A stretch of DNA of 33,568 nt from Planctomycetota bacterium (lineage in GTDB: Bacteria > Planctomycetota > Planctomycetia > Gemmatales > Gemmataceae): the NCBI GenBank assembly GCA_026692965.1, contig JAPLNF010000311.1, positions 1 to 33,568 of the forward strand, given 5' to 3'. This document shows, piece by piece, positions 15,750 through 23,985 of this stretch (its first letter is position 1; every line of letters begins with the position of its first letter). The notes beneath the pieces are model-generated. The model saw nothing but the letters and a program-made list of their open reading frames with translations. It had not been told where the DNA came from and made no database searches. The translations under genes and the position numbers were made by a program.

Positions 15750-18628
15750 TTGATTTCTTCCTGCGCCAACCAGTTTGGCCCCGCAGAAACCTCAATCGTT
15801 ATGGGAACCTTCAGGTTCAACATTTTTCTGGGCTTAAAAGACATCTCCGCAATTAAAAGCTTTTTAACCGCATCAATTTCCAATTTGGGGCATTCGATCA
15901 CAAGCTCGTCATGGATCTGCAACAAAAGCTTTGCTTCGAGATTGTTTGAATTTAAAGCTTCATCAACGCCGATCATCGCAAGCTTGATAAGATCTGCAGC
16001 AGAACCCTGTATTTCCATGTTGATAGCTTCGCGCTCTGGCTGATTACGCTGCTGGAAAGTGGATCGATCTCGAATACCGTCAATCCTTCTTCTTCTACCA
16101 AGAATCGTACTAACATAACCCGTATTTCTACACTTGGAAAGTAAATCATCCTGATACTTAAGCACATTAGGATAACGAGCAAAATACGCATCAATAAACC
16201 TAGAAGCATCATACCGATCGATTTCCAGTCTCTGAGCAAGGCCATGGGCACTTATACCATAAATGATGCCGAAATTTACAGTCTTGGCAGTTCTTCGCAT
16301 GTCGGGGGAAACCATGGTTTCCGGGATGGCAAAAATTTCGGAAGCCACCTGGGAGTGGATATCTTTTTCATCCTCGAAAGCTTTGATCATATTTTTATCG
16401 TCACAGAAGTGGGCCAAAAGCCTTAATTCGATTTGCGAATAATCTGCAGAAACAAGTGTCCAGCCATCTTTGGGTAAAAATGCTTTTCGTATCTGCTGCC
16501 CCATTTCTCTGCGAACGGGAATATTCTGCAAGTTTGGTGTGCTGGAAGAAAGCCTTCCCGTAGCAGTCACTGTTTGATTAAAAGCTGCATGGATTCTACC
16601 CGTCGAAGGTTGAATCAATTCAGGAATCGCGTCAACATAAGTGCTTTTAAGCTTGGCTAGCTGCCTAAATTCCAAAATCTTTTTAGGTATCGCAGCGCCC
16701 GGATGATCCAGAACAGCAAGCTTTTCCAACGTTTCCTGATCCGTGCTTGCCTCTTTAGATACCCCAGTTTTCTTCAACATAGGCAATTGCAAATCATCAT
16801 AAAGCACCGCCCGTAATTGGGGCAGTGAACTTATTTGAAAAGGTTTGCCTGCAAGAATATGAATCTCTTTTTCAACCCGCTCCAACTCCAAAGCCATCTC
16901 AGCGCCAAGAATTTTCAAGAACTCCGCATCAATACATATCCCACGGAGTTGCATCCTTGCCAAAACGCTCACCAAGGGCATTTCAATCTTTTTGTAAAGT
17001 TCCTGCAGGCGATCCTTGCTTCCATCTACCACGGTTTTCGAAATTTCATCTTCAAGAAAACTGGCTAGTTGAAAAGCTGCATCCGAATCTTCACATGCAT
17101 AAAGTGCTACAATCTCGGAGTTTACTTCACTCATCAACTTTTGAACTTTGTTTTTGCCTTTTACTCCTATTAACTCGGTAATCGAAATCATCTCATGATT
17201 CAAATAGCGTTTTGCCAACTCATCAAGCCCATGGCTTCGCTCTCCCGAATGCAAAAGATAATCAGCAATCATGCTGTCGCCTGCGACCCCCTCTACAGTC
17301 GTACCATTGACGAGAAGAACTAAAAGATCAAATTTGATATTTTGGTTTACTTTTACGATGTCTTTATTTGCAAATATGGGCCTCAATTTATCAAGAACAA
17401 AAGATTCACCTAAACAGGGTTCCCCTATGGGAGTACGAATTGCAACATAACAAGCTTTACTTTTTTCCAGTGAAAAAGAGATGCCTACGATTTTCGAAGT
17501 AAAAGGGTCTAAACCAGTCGTTTCGGTATCAAATGCAAACCTTTTGCACTCCAGAAGTTTGCTGACCAAAACTTCAAAATCTTTTTCATTATTAATAAGG
17601 GTGTAATCATATTGCCAATCACCCCGACCACTTAATTGGATTGGTAGATCAATCGAAAGTTTAGAGCGACTGTTGGTAAACAAAGGGATTTCAGGATGAA
17701 CATGAGCAGTTTCCTGAATAAAAGAAGCATCCGAGCTTTGTTGTTTAAATAACCCCTGCTCTTGAGGCGCTGATTTCTCGATTTGTGCCAATATTCCACG
17801 AAAGCCTAAATTCTGAAAAAGGGCTATCGATTTCTCTGCGTCAATTCCTCTTAAACGCCAGCCTTCCAAATCAAATTCAACCGGGGAGTTGCGATCCAAA
17901 GTGACTAGATTGCGAACCAAAGTAATTCGTTCAGCAAATGCAGCAAGATTCTCTTTCCGCTTCACCCCGCTGATCTTACCCATATTTGCGTAAATGTTTT
18001 CAATCGTGCCAAATTCTTGCAACAAGCTTGAAGCTGTTTTAATCCCAATTCCAACGGCACCCGGAACATTATCCGCGGTATCGCCAACTAATGTCTGCAA
18101 ATCCACCACTTGTTCAGGGGCAATCCCCCAATCTGCAAGCAATTCCGCACGCCCATATTCCAAATGCTTTCTAATATTATACAGAGTGACATTTTCATCA
18201 ATCAACTGCCTACAATCCTTATCCGAGGTTACTAGATAAACTTTTATACCTTTAGATTTTGCATGCTCAGCCACCGTTGCAAGAATATCATCCGCTTCAA
18301 AACCAGCGATACTTATCAAAGGAATATTCAAGGCATCCAGAACTTGCTGGATCATGGGCAATTGCATGATCAAATCAACAGGCGCTTCATCTCGATGGGC
18401 TTTATATTCTGGAAAAGCCACATTTCGGAAAGTAGGCTCAGGCCTATCCCAACCACAAACGATGTAATCTGGTTTTTTATCACGCAAAAACATTAAATCC
18501 CGGGTGAACCCATAAATGGCATTAGTGGGAGTCCCCGTGGGACTCGTCATGTTTGGAATGGCATGAAAAACCTGAAAAATCAAAGACATGGAATCAATCA
18601 GATACATGATTTCGGGATTATTACCCAT
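15746..18628 (-). CDS. polA: DNA polymerase I
   Basis: 960 residues from ATG 18628; a TTG two codons upstream and an ATG at 18607 are alternatives, and the ribosome site is weak. Three domains: 5'-3' exonuclease (about 1-280, LIDSMSLIFQVFHAI, GFEADDILATVAE, LVGDTADNVPGAVGIG), 3'-5' exonuclease (about 325-520) with the proofreading motif FDTETTGLD near 367, hence probably active, and the polymerase (about 560-960) with TGRLSSSTPNLQNIP, SADYSQIELRLLAH (motif A), RRTAKTVNFGIIYG (O helix) and QIHDELVIE (motif C). It fills gaps in repair and removes RNA primers. First gene of the minus-strand housekeeping block. Confidence 0.97.
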   Translation of the reverse strand: MGNNPEIMYLIDSMSLIFQVFHAIPNMTSPTGTPTNAIYGFTRDLMFLRDKKPDYIVCGWDRPEPTFRNVAFPEYKAHRDEAPVDLIMQLPMIQQVLDALNIPLISIAGFEADDILATVAEHAKSKGIKVYLVTSDKDCRQLIDENVTLYNIRKHLEYGRAELLADWGIAPEQVVDLQTLVGDTADNVPGAVGIGIKTASSLLQEFGTIENIYANMGKISGVKRKENLAAFAERITLVRNLVTLDRNSPVEFDLEGWRLRGIDAEKSIALFQNLGFRGILAQIEKSAPQEQGLFKQQSSDASFIQETAHVHPEIPLFTNSRSKLSIDLPIQLSGRGDWQYDYTLINNEKDFEVLVSKLLECKRFAFDTETTGLDPFTSKIVGISFSLEKSKACYVAIRTPIGEPCLGESFVLDKLRPIFANKDIVKVNQNIKFDLLVLLVNGTTVEGVAGDSMIADYLLHSGERSHGLDELAKRYLNHEMISITELIGVKGKNKVQKLMSEVNSEIVALYACEDSDAAFQLASFLEDEISKTVVDGSKDRLQELYKKIEMPLVSVLARMQLRGICIDAEFLKILGAEMALELERVEKEIHILAGKPFQISSLPQLRAVLYDDLQLPMLKKTGVSKEASTDQETLEKLAVLDHPGAAIPKKILEFRQLAKLKSTYVDAIPELIQPSTGRIHAAFNQTVTATGRLSSSTPNLQNIPVRREMGQQIRKAFLPKDGWTLVSADYSQIELRLLAHFCDDKNMIKAFEDEKDIHSQVASEIFAIPETMVSPDMRRTAKTVNFGIIYGISAHGLAQRLEIDRYDASRFIDAYFARYPNVLKYQDDLLSKCRNTGYVSTILGRRRRIDGIRDRSTFQQRNQPEREAINMEIQGSAADLIKLAMIGVDEALNSNNLEAKLLLQIHDELVIECPKLEIDAVKKLLIAEMSFKPRKMLNLKVPITIEVSAGPNWLAQEEIK

Positions 18629-18936
18629 GAGCAACTTTAGCTTTCTTTAATGAAAATGAACATATTCTGCAATTTATATCGGGCATGCAGCTTTTCCAAG
18701 GAATAACTGAAAAAAAACAAAGGATTCACCTTATTCCTAACTCTTACCCAGTTATAATATTGATGTAACTAAAATGTCTCCATAACACGATTTATCCTTA
18801 TTTGCAGAAAAAAACAGCCACTATTCCAATAACACTTGTTTGCATTAATTGACTACTTCAGCTTATGATTTACAATCCTATAGGAGATGTGTAGGTTTTT
18901 CTTAAAACCGTTTACTTCGTATCAAGGTGATGGATC
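18629..18936. other. divergent intergenic region between polA and the coiled-coil membrane protein gene
   Basis: AT-rich, no gene. It must hold promoters for both directions. The plus-strand promoter at 18849-18876 is clear. For polA a weaker candidate reads TTGGAA then TATAAA with a 15-base spacer on the minus strand, which is shorter than ideal. Confidence 0.4.
18849..18876 (+). promoter_or_regulatory. sigma-70-type promoter for the coiled-coil membrane protein gene
   Basis: TTGACT at 18849-18854, 16-base spacer, TACAAT at 18871-18876; both boxes are one base from consensus. Transcription would start near 18883, giving a leader of about 54 bases that contains AAGGTGATGG before the ATG at 18937. 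Confidence 0.65.
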
Positions 18937-20583
18937 ATGGCTGCTAAAGCTAAAGCAATAACTCGAAGTTCTTCCTCACCCAAGGGTGAATCCAAACAAG
19001 GACTGGTTGTCACACTGGTATTCTTTATTCTTGCCACCATTGGCTTAGGTGTTTCCACCTACTTTGGATTTTCTGAACAGGAAACCCTTAGGGCAGAAAA
19101 AGACAAATCCGATGCAACTCAAAAAAACGAAGCAAAACTCATCGATTTCTACAAATTTCAATCAATGCTTTACTGGACTTATATTTCCACTGTCAATGGA
19201 TTTAAACCCGAGGATTTGGATATTTATGAAGGTTTGAGAGCCAAAGCCGATGATGAAACCATTCTCCCAAAAGATGCCAAATATGACCCTAATAAAGAAG
19301 AATTGAAACTAGTAAAAAATAGGATGGAAATGCTTGAAAAGATGGCCTTTAAAGATGCTGCAGATAAAGATTTAACCTTAAAATTCGACAAGGCAACTAA
19401 AAAACCAAGCAATACTTTCGAAGAAATTACTGCTCTTCAATCCAAGAGATACCTCGCACTTAAAGAACGATTCGACAAAGTAGAGATGGAAAAAAAAGAA
19501 GCTCAAGATGCTGAGAAAAAAGCTTTAGATGAATTTACTGTCTTTAAAGCAGATATTAATAAGAAATACGCAGGCCTTACTGATACTGCAAAAAAAGAAT
19601 TTGCTGAATTTGCAAATTTAAGGGACCAACTTAGAAAACAGAAAGATGATTTAACCAAGGCTTTAACAACCGAAAAAACCGAACGCAATCGAGAAAACGA
19701 AGAGCTTACTGAAAAAATAGCCAAACTAGAAAAGAAATCAAAAGACAAAGATTTAGAAATTACAGCCTTGGCTGATCAACTTGTTCTTAACAAAACCAAA
19801 GGTAATGACCTCGGTAAAAACATCCGCCCAGATTACAAAATCGTTAGCATCGATCGCACAGGAGCTTTACCCTACATCAACATAGGCCATGGCGATCGAG
19901 TCAACCCACAAGATACTTTCAGCATACATGGAATAGGAACAGATGGACGTCCGGTTCCTGAAATTAAAGGGACCTTGGAAGTAATCAATATCGTTGGCGA
20001 ACATCTCTCCCAATGTAAAATTTTAACGGTTAAAGATACAAATAAAAACCCGATACTTAAGGGCGATGTTCTTTACAACCCTACCTGGAACCCCAATGCC
20101 AGAAAACGAATTGCAATTATGGGTATCGTTGACCTTACAGGTGATGGAAAGGATCAAATCTACGAATTAATTACCCAACTAGAAAGACAAGGCGTTTTAG
20201 TTGATGCTTTTCTTGATCCTGCAACCTTGGAAATTAGAAACACCCCAGGTATATCACCAAAAACTGATCTTCTTATTATTGGTGATGGAATCGATTCGGT
20301 AAAAGCGCCCAGAGGTGTTATTAATGAAAAAATGAATCAACTAACGAAATCAATTAACGAAATGCGAAATGCAGCCAAAGATAATGGTGTTATTTCTGTT
20401 GATTTGAGAAAATACCTCGAGATGTCAGGTTTCAGGGTACCTAAGAATTATTTCGAAATGGGGCCTAATCCCAATCCAGTCTTTACCACCAAACCTAATC
20501 CGAAGGGGGCACCCGTTAACAAAGAAGAGGCTCCTAAGGAAGAAGGCAAAAAAGGTGAACCTGAAGAGAAAAAAGAGAAGTAG
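18937..20583 (+). CDS. membrane-anchored coiled-coil protein of unknown function
   Basis: 548 residues. A short Lys/Ser-rich cytoplasmic start is followed by one transmembrane helix (about 23-45, LVVTLVFFILATIGLGVSTYF). A charged helical part follows (about 50-290) with clear coiled-coil character near 175-285. Then comes a beta-rich domain (about 295-385, PYINIGHGDRVNPQDTFSIHG), an alpha/beta domain (about 390-500, RKRIAIMGIVDLTGDGKDQIYELITQLERQG split by eye; ending SPKTDLLIIGDGIDS) and a Lys/Glu/Pro-rich tail (about 510-548). The alpha/beta domain loosely resembles a BRCT fold, especially the KTDLLIIGD piece, but this is a visual guess. The gene is monocistronic, with a good promoter and terminator, so it is probably well expressed. 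No known name. Confidence 0.85.
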   Translation: MAAKAKAITRSSSSPKGESKQGLVVTLVFFILATIGLGVSTYFGFSEQETLRAEKDKSDATQKNEAKLIDFYKFQSMLYWTYISTVNGFKPEDLDIYEGLRAKADDETILPKDAKYDPNKEELKLVKNRMEMLEKMAFKDAADKDLTLKFDKATKKPSNTFEEITALQSKRYLALKERFDKVEMEKKEAQDAEKKALDEFTVFKADINKKYAGLTDTAKKEFAEFANLRDQLRKQKDDLTKALTTEKTERNRENEELTEKIAKLEKKSKDKDLEITALADQLVLNKTKGNDLGKNIRPDYKIVSIDRTGALPYINIGHGDRVNPQDTFSIHGIGTDGRPVPEIKGTLEVINIVGEHLSQCKILTVKDTNKNPILKGDVLYNPTWNPNARKRIAIMGIVDLTGDGKDQIYELITQLERQGVLVDAFLDPATLEIRNTPGISPKTDLLIIGDGIDSVKAPRGVINEKMNQLTKSINEMRNAAKDNGVISVDLRKYLEMSGFRVPKNYFEMGPNPNPVFTTKPNPKGAPVNKEEAPKEEGKKGEPEEKKEK

Positions 20584-20598
20584 CGGTTGGGTTGAACC

Positions 20599-20639
20599 AG
20601 AAAAGTCTTTCAGGCCTCTATTGCCTGAAAGGCTTTTCT
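20599..20639 (+). terminator. strong intrinsic terminator hairpin
   Basis: AGAAAAGTCTTTCAGGC (20599-20615), 7-base loop CTCTATT, then GCCTGAAAGGCTTTTCT (20623-20639): a 17-base stem with one G-U pair, ending in a T-rich arm. It starts 16 bases after the stop of the coiled-coil protein gene and separates it from tRNA-Thr. Confidence 0.9.
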
Positions 20640-20658
20640 TATTTATCTTAAGCATATT

Positions 20659-20731
20659 GCCGCCTTAGCTCAGCTGGTAGAGCGACGCTTTCGTAAAGCG
20701 TAGGTCGTGGATTCGAATTCCACAGGTGGCT
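20659..20731 (+). tRNA. tRNA-Thr (anticodon CGT)
   Basis: Cloverleaf: acceptor GCCGCCT/AGGTGGC (one G-U), D arm GCTC...GAGC, anticodon stem ACGCT/AGCGT with loop TTCGTAA (anticodon CGT, reading ACG), T arm GTGGA-TTCGAAT-TCCAC and discriminator T. 73 bases; CCA is not encoded. It lies directly after the terminator hairpin. Confidence 0.95.
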
Positions 20732-21083
20732 CTTGAATTTCACTTTTAACAACCTCACATACGTTCAAATTAACACCGATAAGTTATTAATCAACTTTAA
20801 GATTTTTTACCCCAATTCCCAGTTTCATAAATATCCTCATAAGAATCCAATAAGCATAACCCACAAAACTAAAGAATTTAGTGCTAAGGAACCCATTCAG
20901 CCAAGGTAGCATCTTGCTTCACCCATAAGTCTATATTAATCAAAATAAGTGATCAATCGAGCCAAAGCGAACCCGAAGTCGCCCCCTCAAGATTGAAGCA
21001 TATCGAGGTTCCGATAAAATGCATATGGTTGTAAGCGCAGGCTGTTAATTAGATTCAAGAGAATTCCACACCAGGGAGAAAGA
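20732..21083. other. intergenic region between tRNA-Thr and a small anchored protein gene
   Basis: AT-rich, with no open frame having a credible start, no clear hairpin and no repeat. GGGAG at 21074-21078 is the ribosome site of the next gene. Confidence 0.4.
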
Positions 21084-21557
21084 ATGGAAAACCAATTTAA
21101 TGACACCTTAATAATATGTGAAAACCCTGATTCAAGCGACCAACGCGTGGTTTTGAATTTGACACAACGAACAGCAAGTTTTGAAAACTGCCATTCACCC
21201 AGATCTGGAATTGGGGGATTCGGTTTTGAACCCATTCGAGAATGCAATTTCGATGAGATTTTAGCTGTGACTGATTTTTTGACTGGCGATCACCGCGGTC
21301 TTTTTTACAAAATAGTCTTTGCTTTCAGCCACGTAAACTCAGGCGACCTAGCATCTGTATTCATAAGCACAGATTTCGGTCGCTCTCGAATTTTTGCGAA
21401 GTGGAATGGATTTACTGAACTACGTTCGGAATTACGCCGGATTTGCTCACAGCAATCACGTAGTGGACACTGGGAAGACAATCCACGATTAGTGGCCTTA
21501 TATTTGGGACCTTTGATGCTTGCAATTGTAGGCGGGATAATTTGGCTATTGCTGTAA
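21084..21557 (+). CDS. small hypothetical protein with C-terminal membrane anchor
   Basis: 157 residues; GGGAG lies 5 bases before the ATG. No signal peptide. Residues 1-130 are soluble and mixed alpha/beta (LIICENPDSSDQRVVLNLTQ, FYKIVFAFSHVNSGDLASVFIS, ending in a helix with LRSELRRICSQQ). Residues about 137-157 are one hydrophobic helix (LYLGPLMLAIVGGIIWLLL) that closes the protein, so it should be tail-anchored with the body in the cytoplasm. I do not recognise a family. It is followed by the convergent FG-GAP gene 26 bases away. Confidence 0.7.
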   Translation: MENQFNDTLIICENPDSSDQRVVLNLTQRTASFENCHSPRSGIGGFGFEPIRECNFDEILAVTDFLTGDHRGLFYKIVFAFSHVNSGDLASVFISTDFGRSRIFAKWNGFTELRSELRRICSQQSRSGHWEDNPRLVALYLGPLMLAIVGGIIWLLL

Positions 21558-21583
21558 CCCTTAATTGCAGACGAAATCCCCTA

Positions 21584-23758
21584 TCAGAACCCGCGGCCAC
21601 CTACAAAAACGCCACCTGAAAAATCAATACTGTATGCTTGAAAAGCAAGAATGGCTGGAGGCCCAGACGATGTAAATGTTCGAACATTGGGGCTACCACC
21701 AATCCCGGGCCCGGTAATAATATTAACACTATTGGAAGTAGATGAAGTTATCCCAGTAGCGACCCTTACTCCACCGGTAAAACCTTGATCATAGGCCAAG
21801 AAACTTTGAAGCATGTTTGCATTTTGATCAAAAATTTTAACATACGGCTGCGCCCCCGCGCCTTGGCCCACAACAATACTATCTAAGGTATTAGTGCCAA
21901 ATTTGCCCGCACTAACATAAACGCCACCCAGGAATGACGGATCAAAAGCAAAAAAGTCATTGATAATATTTTGTGAATTGGTTCCATCAAATGTTTTAAC
22001 TCTAGGCCCACCTCCTGCACCTGCACCAACAACGATATCATAAAAAGAATCAGAATTAATCAAACCTGCAGCAACGGAAACCCCACCACTAAAAGTAGAT
22101 TCAAACGCTAAAAAGCTCTGAATTAAGCTGTAATCTTTACCACTGAAAACCTTTACCTCGGGGCTTCCCCCTGGCCCTGCACCAACAATAATATCATCGT
22201 ATAAATCATTATTGATATCTGCAGATGCAATTGTCACCCCACCTAAAAAGCTTGGGGAAAAAGCGTAGAAACCGTAAAGCACGGTTGTGAAATCAGCACC
22301 AGAATAAACCTTGATATGTGGCCCACCCCCTTGGCCAGCCCCTGCAATCACATCAGCAAAACCATCATGGTTCACATCTCCAATTGCGGTTACCACTCCG
22401 CCCGTGAACTCTGGGCTAAACACTAAAATATCAATTATCGGGGTAGTAGGATTAGTACTAAAAGAATCATAGATATGAATCCGCGGTGTTGAATACGATG
22501 TTGGAGAGGAACCAGGCCCAACAGCAAAAATAGGCGAAGGAGGAATTCTAGAATCTGGCCCAAAACTTCCACCAAACCCAGGCACACTGATTACACCACC
22601 GCTACCATTTAACGCAGTATTTATTAATATCCGAATATCACTCGAAGCATAATCAGCGATAATGATATCAAGTTCCGGAAAACAGGGTCCATTCAAATTC
22701 GCCAACTTGACAAAACATGGCATCGTTGGGGAAGTGTAATTGATCTGCCTATCAAAGCTTCCATTACCATATCCCAAAAGAATACTTATATTATTTGATC
22801 CTCCGTTTCCTGCTACAATTTCAAGGTTTCCATCACCATTAAGATCACCTAATGCAACAGAACATGGGGCAGTACCCACACTTAAAGTGGTTTGACATTT
22901 AAAAGTACCATCGCCATTTCCTAAAAGCAAACTTACATTGTTATTGCCTTTGTTGGTTGCAACAACATCCAAAACCCCATCGTTATTAATATCGCCTAAA
23001 GCAATAGAACTAGGGCTTGATCCAAGATCATAAATCGCCTGCCGCTCAAATACACATCCGGGGATGACTTTAGTACATAATAATACGCTAAAATTATTTG
23101 AGTCTTGATTAGCAACAACCACATCTGGGCAATTATCCCCATTGAGGTCACCAATCGCCAAGGCGACCGGAGTTCTTCCAACTGCAAAAGTTTGCTCAAT
23201 ACCAAATGTGCCATCTCCGTTACCTAAAAACAAACTTATATTGTTGGATGTGCTATTCACTGATATTAGATCAACATTCTTATCACCATTAAAATCAAGT
23301 TGCGCCAAAGCCTTAATACCAGTGCCTAAAAGTGGAAGAGTCTGAACATTAAAAGAAACGGTATTAGCGCCATTAGTTCCAGTATTGAGCAGAATACAAA
23401 TATTATTTGAACTAAAACTTGAGGTAGCAATATCAAGCTTACAATCATTATTAAAATCCGCGACAACTACCGAACTTGGATTTGGGGAAACACTAAATGT
23501 CAAAGGAGTTTGATAAGTTCCATTCCCATTACCCAAGAAAACGCTGACATCATTGGAAGTATAATTAGCAACAACAATATCGACTCTACCATCATCATTT
23601 ACATCACCCACATCAACAGAATCAGGATTCGTGCCAGTTGTTAAAGTCGGGGGACTAGTTGGTACAAAATAAACACCAGCAACAGGAACGGTTCGGTGTT
23701 CAAGCGGTTCTAAAAACAGCTTTATATTTCTGGCTTTGTTATGCTTTCTAATCATCAT
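21584..23758 (-). CDS. exported FG-GAP/VCBS two-propeller protein with Gemmata-type leader
   Basis: 724 residues. The N-terminus carries FLEPLEHRTVPVAG (15-28), the short leader motif seen at the start of large surface proteins in Gemmata relatives. Residues about 30-390 contain seven FG-GAP-like repeats of the type GDLNGDGxxDIVVANxxSNNISLLLGNGDGTF, with Asp/Asn-rich calcium-type loops, enough for a seven-bladed propeller. Residues about 415-724 hold a second repeat type, GGVxxAxGDxNxDGxxDIIVGAGxGGxPxVKVF, in about six blades; the last, GGVFVGGRGF, is half a blade and appears to be completed by the first half-blade AVGPGSSPTSYSTPRIHIYD. Probably extracellular, binding or adhesive. GGAG lies just before the start, with two adjacent ATGs. 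Confidence 0.9.
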   Translation of the reverse strand: MMIRKHNKARNIKLFLEPLEHRTVPVAGVYFVPTSPPTLTTGTNPDSVDVGDVNDDGRVDIVVANYTSNDVSVFLGNGNGTYQTPLTFSVSPNPSSVVVADFNNDCKLDIATSSFSSNNICILLNTGTNGANTVSFNVQTLPLLGTGIKALAQLDFNGDKNVDLISVNSTSNNISLFLGNGDGTFGIEQTFAVGRTPVALAIGDLNGDNCPDVVVANQDSNNFSVLLCTKVIPGCVFERQAIYDLGSSPSSIALGDINNDGVLDVVATNKGNNNVSLLLGNGDGTFKCQTTLSVGTAPCSVALGDLNGDGNLEIVAGNGGSNNISILLGYGNGSFDRQINYTSPTMPCFVKLANLNGPCFPELDIIIADYASSDIRILINTALNGSGGVISVPGFGGSFGPDSRIPPSPIFAVGPGSSPTSYSTPRIHIYDSFSTNPTTPIIDILVFSPEFTGGVVTAIGDVNHDGFADVIAGAGQGGGPHIKVYSGADFTTVLYGFYAFSPSFLGGVTIASADINNDLYDDIIVGAGPGGSPEVKVFSGKDYSLIQSFLAFESTFSGGVSVAAGLINSDSFYDIVVGAGAGGGPRVKTFDGTNSQNIINDFFAFDPSFLGGVYVSAGKFGTNTLDSIVVGQGAGAQPYVKIFDQNANMLQSFLAYDQGFTGGVRVATGITSSTSNSVNIITGPGIGGSPNVRTFTSSGPPAILAFQAYSIDFSGGVFVGGRGF

Positions 23759-23792
23759 CGACTCCTACCAACACATTCAACCTTATGCATCT

Positions 23793-23808
23793 TTCCCAAA
23801 TGGGAAAT
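23793..23808. promoter_or_regulatory. palindrome upstream of the FG-GAP gene
   Basis: TTTCCCAAATGGGAAA: arms TTTCCCA and TGGGAAA are exact reverse complements with two bases between, 34 bases before the ATG at 23758. It resembles the TCCCAAAAGGGA dyad before the DUF1559 gene and may be an operator. Confidence 0.4.
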
Positions 23809-23985
23809 CAGATAAAATTGATTCATTCCTAATAATCAGATCGGCATTCGAATGATGGAAGAAACAGATTGTTTTAAAAATATGCTAAAATTCATGAGTA
23901 AAAACATATCTGAAAGCAGGCGAATAGGGGCAATAGGCAATATTTGTGCACTGTTTAAAAAAATTACAACTACCATTTTTAGCCA

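Noticed and set aside
21584-23758. DNA-level repeat array or CRISPR in the FG-GAP gene
   Set aside because: The periodicity is protein blade repeats of about 45 residues with diverged DNA; no identical repeats with unique spacers.
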